DNA of 20,552 nt, from NCBI GenBank assembly GCA_964650905.1, contig CAZYVH010000053.1, forward strand, positions 1-20,552, given 5' to 3'. Positions 15,111 through 20,552 of the stretch are shown piece by piece (the first letter of the stretch is position 1; each line of letters opens with the position of its first letter). Under the pieces are notes generated by a model. That model searched no databases and was not told the DNA's origin. It worked only from the letters and a program-made list of their open reading frames with translations. The DNA comes from SZUA-36 sp964650905 (lineage in GTDB: Bacteria; Pseudomonadota; Gammaproteobacteria; Xanthomonadales; SZUA-36). The position numbers and the translations under genes were made by a program.

Positions 15111-16221
15111 GCGTCATACTATCAACATATTCAACCACCTCAAGCCCAAAACCAGATAAGCCCGTCATACGCTTGGGCGCGCTCAGAACACGCATTTTCC
15201 GCACCCCGATATCGCTGATAATCTGAGCCCCTATCCCGTAGGTCCTCAGTTCACTGGATTGACGGCTGTCACCGCTTTTGAGGATATTCGGTTGTGGTTG
15301 TTTTTGTATATGGCGCAACAGGTGCTCATCATCATCACGGCCACCCAGAACCACCACCAGCCCATGACCCTCACGCGCAATTTCTGCCATGGCAATCCGC
15401 AAGGGCAGACCAAAATCATCTCGTTTTATCCCCAGCACGTCGCTCAGGGGATTTTGTACGTGCACCCTTACCAGCACTGGTTGATCGGGTTCTATCTCGC
15501 CTTTAACCAAGGCCAGGTGGAGTTGATCATTGATGCTGTCGCGGTAGGTAAGCATACGGAAAGGGCCAAAATCTGTTTCCACATCATGGCTGGATAAACA
15601 TTCAACCGAGCGCTCCGTTTGCAGTCGATAATGGATCAGGTCTGTGATCGTGCCAATTTTGAGTCCATGTGTTCGTGCAAAGTCTTCCAGTTGCGGACGC
15701 CGCGCCATGGTGCCATCCTCATTCAGAATCTCGACCAGCACGGCCGCTGGTTCCAACCCCGACAACAACGCCAGGTCCGCACCGGCCTCGGTGTGCCCGG
15801 CGCGCGTCAGCACCCCACCCGCCTGCGCCATCAACGGAAACACGTGACCCGGTTGCGACAAGCTTAACGGTCCTGCGTCGGGCAGTGCTGCGGTGCGGAT
15901 GGTATGCGCCCGGTCATAGGCGGATATACCGGTGGTGATACCCTCCGCAGCTTCTATGGATACGGTAAAATTGGTTGCGAACCGGGCTTCGTTTTTATTC
16001 ACCATCAGCGGCAGTTGCAATTGCTCACAACGCTCCCGCGTAAGTGGCATACAAATCAGCCCACGTCCATAACGGGCCATGAAGTTGATGTCTTCCGGTC
16101 TGACCTTGGACGCAGCCATGACCAGGTCGCCTTCGTTCTCCCGGTCCTCGTCATCCATCAACACGACCATTTTCCCGGCGCGGATATCCTCTATCAGTTC
16201 GGGAATACTGTTTAATTTCAC
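15097..16221 (-). CDS. ribB: RibB with inactive RibA-like C-terminal domain (RibBX type)
   Basis: N-terminal domain (about 1-200) is 3,4-dihydroxy-2-butanone 4-phosphate synthase: MDDEDRENEGD (22-32), TTGISAYDR (96-104), RPGHVFPL-like QPGHVFPLMAQAGG and the catalytic HTEA (143-146). The C-terminal domain (about 206-374) aligns with GTP cyclohydrolase II, ending in RTYGIGAQIISDIGVRKMR, but the three zinc-ligand cysteines are gone: the matching stretch is NPLSDVLGIKRDDF (257-270) and there is no cysteine after C208. The catalytic EGRGIGL-like motif is replaced by GGRDDDEHL. So only the RibB step should be active. The start is GTG at 16221, with AAGGAA upstream, 15 bases after ribE. The full 374-residue RibBA-like length is kept. 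Confidence 0.93.
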   Translation of the reverse strand: MKLNSIPELIEDIRAGKMVVLMDDEDRENEGDLVMAASKVRPEDINFMARYGRGLICMPLTRERCEQLQLPLMVNKNEARFATNFTVSIEAAEGITTGISAYDRAHTIRTAALPDAGPLSLSQPGHVFPLMAQAGGVLTRAGHTEAGADLALLSGLEPAAVLVEILNEDGTMARRPQLEDFARTHGLKIGTITDLIHYRLQTERSVECLSSHDVETDFGPFRMLTYRDSINDQLHLALVKGEIEPDQPVLVRVHVQNPLSDVLGIKRDDFGLPLRIAMAEIAREGHGLVVVLGGRDDDEHLLRHIQKQPQPNILKSGDSRQSSELRTYGIGAQIISDIGVRKMRVLSAPKRMTGLSGFGLEVVEYVDSMTHEDE

Positions 16222-16236
16222 GATTCTTCTTTCCTT

Positions 16237-16845
16237 TTATAGGGTGTCGGATGGGTCACAGGTGTTGAGTCGTTCCAGGTAACGTGCGATCTGGTCAATC
16301 TCGAGGTTGACCTTATCCCCGGTGGCCAGAAGGCCGAGCGTTGTAACTGTTAGTGTGTGGGGAATGATACAAACCGAAAAGCGTCTGCCATCCACCTCAT
16401 TGACCGTCAGGCTGACTCCATCGAGACAAACCGATCCTTTTGGTGCCACGTAACGCGCCAAATCGGGCGGAACTTCAAACCAGAAACGTTCGGAACGGGC
16501 GTCAGGGGTTCTCGAGATCAGCTGAGCGAGTCCATCCACATGTCCCGAAACGAGATGCCCACCGAGACGGTCTGACGCACCTAAGGCCAACTCAAGATTG
16601 ACCGGGTCACCCTCTTCGAGCTGACCCAAACAGGTTTTGTCCAGGGTCTCAACGGAAAGGTCTGCACAAAATCCCGAATCATCCGGTTCCAACATGGTCA
16701 GGCATACACCCGAAACACAAATGCTGTCACCGCTGGCGCAACCACGCATCAATTTTACCGGGACGCCGAAGCGCATACGAAAATCACCTCCACGTGGATC
16801 GCGTGAATTCAGTTTTCCGGTGATCGCGACAATACCTGTAAACAT
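16237..16845 (-). CDS. ribE: Riboflavin synthase alpha chain (RibE; RibC in E. coli naming)
   Basis: The 202-residue enzyme dismutates two lumazine molecules into riboflavin and the pyrimidine intermediate. It begins with the canonical MFTGIV and has the two lumazine-binding repeats, each with a GDSICVSGVCLTM- or KGSVCLDGVSLTV-type motif and a GGHLVSGHVDG joint. The start is the ATG at 16845, two bases after the ribD stop; the frame also opens at a TTG two codons earlier, but MFTGIV is the family N-terminus. Confidence 0.96.
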   Translation of the reverse strand: MFTGIVAITGKLNSRDPRGGDFRMRFGVPVKLMRGCASGDSICVSGVCLTMLEPDDSGFCADLSVETLDKTCLGQLEEGDPVNLELALGASDRLGGHLVSGHVDGLAQLISRTPDARSERFWFEVPPDLARYVAPKGSVCLDGVSLTVNEVDGRRFSVCIIPHTLTVTTLGLLATGDKVNLEIDQIARYLERLNTCDPSDTL

Positions 16846-16847
16846 GA

Positions 16848-17945
16848 TCAAGGGGTCTCTTTGAGTTTGAACCGCATTCGAATATCGACGCCGACAGGAC
16901 GCACATCCAGGTATTCCAGATGGATGCGATCTCTCATCTTATCAAGTTTTGGCGCTGCAAACGGGCTGAGCGCACCCCCTCCCAGCAACAGCGGTGCCTG
17001 GTAAATCAATAATTCATCAACCAGGTTCTCCTGCAACAAGGCACCACACAACCTGGCACCCGCCTCAACCTGGACCTCATTGATACGCCGCCGGCCCAAT
17101 TCCTGCAACAAAGCCTTTAGATCTATGTGCCCGCCACTTGCAGGCGATGCAACAAACTCGGCAACCGTTGCCGCCAGGCCTTTTGGAATGGGGTTGTCAT
17201 TGCAACCGGCAATCAGCACATCCCCGGCAAGATTCAGCAAACGGGCTTTGACCGGTAACCGCCAATGACTGTCAGCGATTACCCTGAGCGGTTGCCTGGC
17301 ATTCGCACTGCCGCGCACATTGAGCGACGGATCGTCCGCCAGAACGGTTCCAATGCCGGTCAATATTGCATCCGACCTCGCCCGCCAGCGTTGTACGTCC
17401 TGACGTGAATCTGCTGAACTGATCCACTCGCTGTCGCGGTTGGCCAGTGCGATGTGGCCATCGGCACTCTGTGCCAGCTTGATACGCACCCAGGGCCGTC
17501 CCGTGCGCATCCGCTTTAGGAAGCCAATATTAATGCTTTCAGCCTGCTCTGACAGCAAACCAACCTGTACTTCGATCCCGTTCTCACGCAAATATTCAAA
17601 ACCACTGCCACTGACCTCCGGGTTGGGGTCCTCAAGTGCGCAAACCACACGCGCAACCCCGGAGCGAATCAATGCCCGGGTGCACGGTGGAGTACGACCG
17701 CTGTGGTTACAGGGCTCCAACGTCACGTAAGCGGTACCGCCAACCGCTTCTGCGCCGGCATCAGCCAGTGCGTTAATTTCGGCGTGTCCGGCACCGGTGC
17801 GCACGTGCCAGCCACGGCCAACAACCCTTCCGTCCTGGCTGATGACGCAGCCAACCCGTGGGTTTGGATGGGTGCTGTTCAAGCCTTTACGGGCCAATTG
17901 CAGCGCAGTGGCCATACACTCGTAATCAAAAGGACTAAACGTCAT
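16848..17945 (-). CDS. ribD: RibD, bifunctional pyrimidine deaminase/reductase of riboflavin synthesis
   Basis: The 365-residue protein has an N-terminal deaminase domain with zinc ligands in HAE (54-56) and PCNHSGRTPPC (78-88), then a C-terminal NADPH-dependent reductase domain from about 150 (RPWVRIKLAQSADGHIA, ILTGIGTVLADDPSLNVR, EVQVEAGARLCGALL). It performs the second and third steps after GTP cyclohydrolase II. The ATG overlaps the nrdR stop (ATGA). No FMN riboswitch precedes it: the upstream sequence is nrdR coding sequence. Confidence 0.97.
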   Translation of the reverse strand: MTFSPFDYECMATALQLARKGLNSTHPNPRVGCVISQDGRVVGRGWHVRTGAGHAEINALADAGAEAVGGTAYVTLEPCNHSGRTPPCTRALIRSGVARVVCALEDPNPEVSGSGFEYLRENGIEVQVGLLSEQAESINIGFLKRMRTGRPWVRIKLAQSADGHIALANRDSEWISSADSRQDVQRWRARSDAILTGIGTVLADDPSLNVRGSANARQPLRVIADSHWRLPVKARLLNLAGDVLIAGCNDNPIPKGLAATVAEFVASPASGGHIDLKALLQELGRRRINEVQVEAGARLCGALLQENLVDELLIYQAPLLLGGGALSPFAAPKLDKMRDRIHLEYLDVRPVGVDIRMRFKLKETP

Positions 17946-18466
17946 CTGCTGTGCCGCTTGCCTTTTAGCTGAGCACCCAATAAAGATATTTGTCGCTTGT
18001 CCATGCTCCCGGGAAATTCGGTCTCAAGCCTCTCGATTTCATCACGAAAAGCCTGCACGTCTTCAAAGCGATGGTAAACGGATGCAAAGCGTACGTATGC
18101 AACCTGGTCCAATTGGCTCAATTCGCGCATCACCCATTCGCCAATCAGCTTGCTGGGGATTTCAGCTTCCTCAACACCTCTTATCTCACGCAACAGTGTG
18201 CGAATCGAGCGCTCAACTTCACGGGTCTGGACGGGTCTTTTTTCAAGTGCCCGCAACATACCGTTACGCAGTTTTTCCTCGGAAAAAGTTTCCCGTATCC
18301 CGTCAGACTTGATCACTCGCGGTGCCTTCAACACAGGGGATTCGAAAGTATTGAAACGCGCACCACATTCCCCGCACTCACGCCGGCGTCTGATCTGCAT
18401 GCCATCACCCGTCACCCGGGAATCCACCACACGGGTATCATCGTGATTGCAGAAGGGGCACCACAT
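17942..18466 (-). CDS. nrdR: NrdR, ribonucleotide reductase transcriptional repressor
   Basis: The 174-residue protein has an N-terminal zinc ribbon with C3, C6, C31 and C34 (MWCPFC and RECGEC) followed by an ATP-cone domain (about 49-139, PRVIKSDGIRETFSEEKLRNGM and the conserved VAYVRFASVYHRFED). NrdR senses ATP/dATP and represses nrd operons through NrdR boxes. Residue 2 is W rather than the usual H, K or R; the zinc ligands are intact. It lies nine bases after glyA and overlaps ribD, the standard nrdR-ribD linkage. Confidence 0.97.
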   Translation of the reverse strand: MWCPFCNHDDTRVVDSRVTGDGMQIRRRRECGECGARFNTFESPVLKAPRVIKSDGIRETFSEEKLRNGMLRALEKRPVQTREVERSIRTLLREIRGVEEAEIPSKLIGEWVMRELSQLDQVAYVRFASVYHRFEDVQAFRDEIERLETEFPGSMDKRQISLLGAQLKGKRHSR

Positions 18467-18475
18467 GCTGGCGAA

Positions 18476-19732
<1,257 letters not shown>

Positions 19733-19892
19733 GTCTTTCCCTGGGTTGTGTACGGTTTCTGAATAGCGCGTCATTTTAGCACGTGAACCTATTTCAGTGA
19801 CCACCGGTTGACCGGTATCGGTACACCCATGGTGTTTGTCAATGGCACTGACTTCAAGGATAATCCCGCGTCAGTCTTCAAGTGGAAAATCC
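19733..19892. promoter_or_regulatory. glyA-ettA divergent promoter region
   Basis: The 160 bases between divergent starts. For ettA, TTGTCA (19836-19841), a 17-bp spacer and GATAAT (19859-19864, 5 of 6) predict a start near 19871 and a leader of about 22 nt. For glyA the evidence is weaker: a minus-strand TAAAAT near 19773 could be a -10 but has a poor -35. The palindrome ACCGGT occurs twice, at 19802-19807 and 19812-19817, with CGGT once more at 19819-19822; an operator is possible but unproven. No riboswitch-like structure is evident. Confidence 0.5.
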
Positions 19893-20552
19893 ATGGCCCA
19901 ATTCATCTACACCATGATCGGTGTGAGCAAAACCGTAGCGCCCACCAGAACTATCATCAAGGACATCTCGCTGTCTTTTTACCCGGGTGCCAAAATTGGT
20001 GTGTTGGGACTCAATGGCGCAGGTAAATCGACCGTATTGAAAATCATGGCTGGTGAAGATCAGGATTTTGATGGTGAGGCCCGCCCGCAGGCAGGTATAC
20101 GTATTGGTTTTCTTCCGCAAGAACCTGAGCTCGACAATAAGAAGACGGTACGCGAAGTCGTAGAAGAAGGTGTACAGGAAGTTAAGGCATTATTACGGCG
20201 ATTCGATGAAATCAGCATGCAATTTGCAGAACCCATGGATGATGAGCAAATGAACACGCTACTCAATGAACAGGCTGAGCTGCAGGATGCCATCGAGGCG
20301 TCCAAGGGCTGGGAGTTGGAACGCACCCTGGAGGTCGCCGCCGATGCGTTGCGTCTGCCGCCATGGGAGGACAGCATCAGCCATTTATCAGGGGGCGAGA
20401 GGCGCCGCGTCGCCATATGCCGCTTATTACTGGCGAGTCCTGATATGCTGTTACTGGATGAACCCACCAACCACCTCGACGCGGAGTCGGTTGGCTGGCT
20501 AGAGCGCTTCCTGACAGAATTCCCCGGCACCGTGGTGGCGGTGACCCATGAC
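19893..20552 (+). CDS. ettA: EttA, ABC-F energy-dependent translational throttle (N-terminal part, cut by window edge)
   Basis: The first 220 codons are present, with no stop before the window ends. The N-terminus MAQFIYTMIGVSK matches EttA (MAQFVYTM). The first ABC domain has Walker A GLNGAGKST (39-47), the EARPQAGIRIGFLPQEPEL stretch typical of EttA (62-80), the signature LSGGE (165-169), Walker B LLLDE (186-190) and the H-switch H219. The arm region that contacts the ribosome lies at about 92-145. In E. coli EttA binds the ribosomal E site and gates entry into elongation according to ATP/ADP. A second ABC domain should follow beyond the window. Confidence 0.95.
   Translation, partial: MAQFIYTMIGVSKTVAPTRTIIKDISLSFYPGAKIGVLGLNGAGKSTVLKIMAGEDQDFDGEARPQAGIRIGFLPQEPELDNKKTVREVVEEGVQEVKALLRRFDEISMQFAEPMDDEQMNTLLNEQAELQDAIEASKGWELERTLEVAADALRLPPWEDSISHLSGGERRRVAICRLLLASPDMLLLDEPTNHLDAESVGWLERFLTEFPGTVVAVTHD

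Noticed and set aside
17942..18000. FMN riboswitch ahead of ribD
   Set aside because: The sequence ahead of ribD is nrdR coding sequence, and I see none of the conserved RFN elements here or elsewhere in the rib genes.
19733..19804. Upstream extension of the glyA frame by 24 codons
   Set aside because: The added residues are not part of the conserved enzyme, the ATG at 19732 has a good ribosome-binding site, and the extension occupies the promoter region.
20060..20530. 156-codon minus-strand frame opposite ettA
   Set aside because: Serine- and arginine-rich antisense shadow of the ABC-F coding sequence.

Overview
The window is a gene-dense, moderate-GC chromosomal stretch from a Gram-negative bacterium, almost certainly a gammaproteobacterium. 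The reasons are a meso-diaminopimelate-type MurE, an LpoA-type outer-membrane activator of PBP1A, a DolP-type BON lipoprotein, a class A RNase P RNA, and gene orders (mraZ/rnpB/rsmI/lpoA/yraN and glyA/nrdR/ribD/ribE/ribB/ribH/nusB/thiL/pgpA) typical of that class. The mraZ-rnpB-rsmI-lpoA-yraN order resembles the Pseudomonas arrangement more than the enteric one. I cannot name a genus. Both ends cut through genes: murG at the left, ettA at the right.

Layout. (1) 1-8613, minus strand: the division and cell wall (dcw) operon, read right to left from a promoter near 8585-8613: mraZ, rsmH, ftsL, ftsI, murE, murF, mraY, ftsW, murG. From rsmH onward every junction is a 1- or 4-nt stop/start overlap, so translation is probably coupled along the operon. 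murD, which normally lies between mraY and ftsW, is missing. The leader carries three TGGG boxes, the signature of MraZ autoregulation. (2) 8767-9115, minus: rnpB, the RNase P RNA, followed upstream by rsmI (9171-9998, minus). (3) 10071-12671, plus: lpoA, yraN and a dolP-like lipoprotein gene; diaA, usually between yraN and dolP, is absent. (4) 12681-19732, minus: glyA-nrdR-ribD-ribE-ribB-ribH-nusB-thiL-pgpA, a housekeeping operon for one-carbon metabolism, ribonucleotide reductase control, riboflavin, antitermination, thiamine diphosphate and phosphatidylglycerol. (5) 19893 to the end, plus: ettA, an ABC-F translation factor, divergent from glyA.

How the genes fit together: MraY, MurE, MurF and MurG make lipid II and its precursors; FtsW and FtsI polymerise and cross-link it at the septum with FtsL; LpoA stimulates the bifunctional synthase PBP1A from the outer membrane; DolP supports outer-membrane integrity. 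RibD, RibB, RibH and RibE give all riboflavin steps except GTP cyclohydrolase II: the ribB product carries a C-terminal GTP-cyclohydrolase-II-like domain that lacks the zinc cysteines, so an active RibA must be encoded elsewhere.

I see no mobile element, CRISPR array, tRNA, prophage, toxin-antitoxin pair or defence system, and no intergenic stretch over 300 bases lacking a gene. No undescribed system is evident. The points that deserve a second look are the missing murD and diaA, the RibB with a decayed second domain, the MraZ operator geometry, the run of non-ATG starts, a short LpoA, a perfect 24-bp palindrome within murE, and an inverted repeat at the mraZ/rsmH junction.
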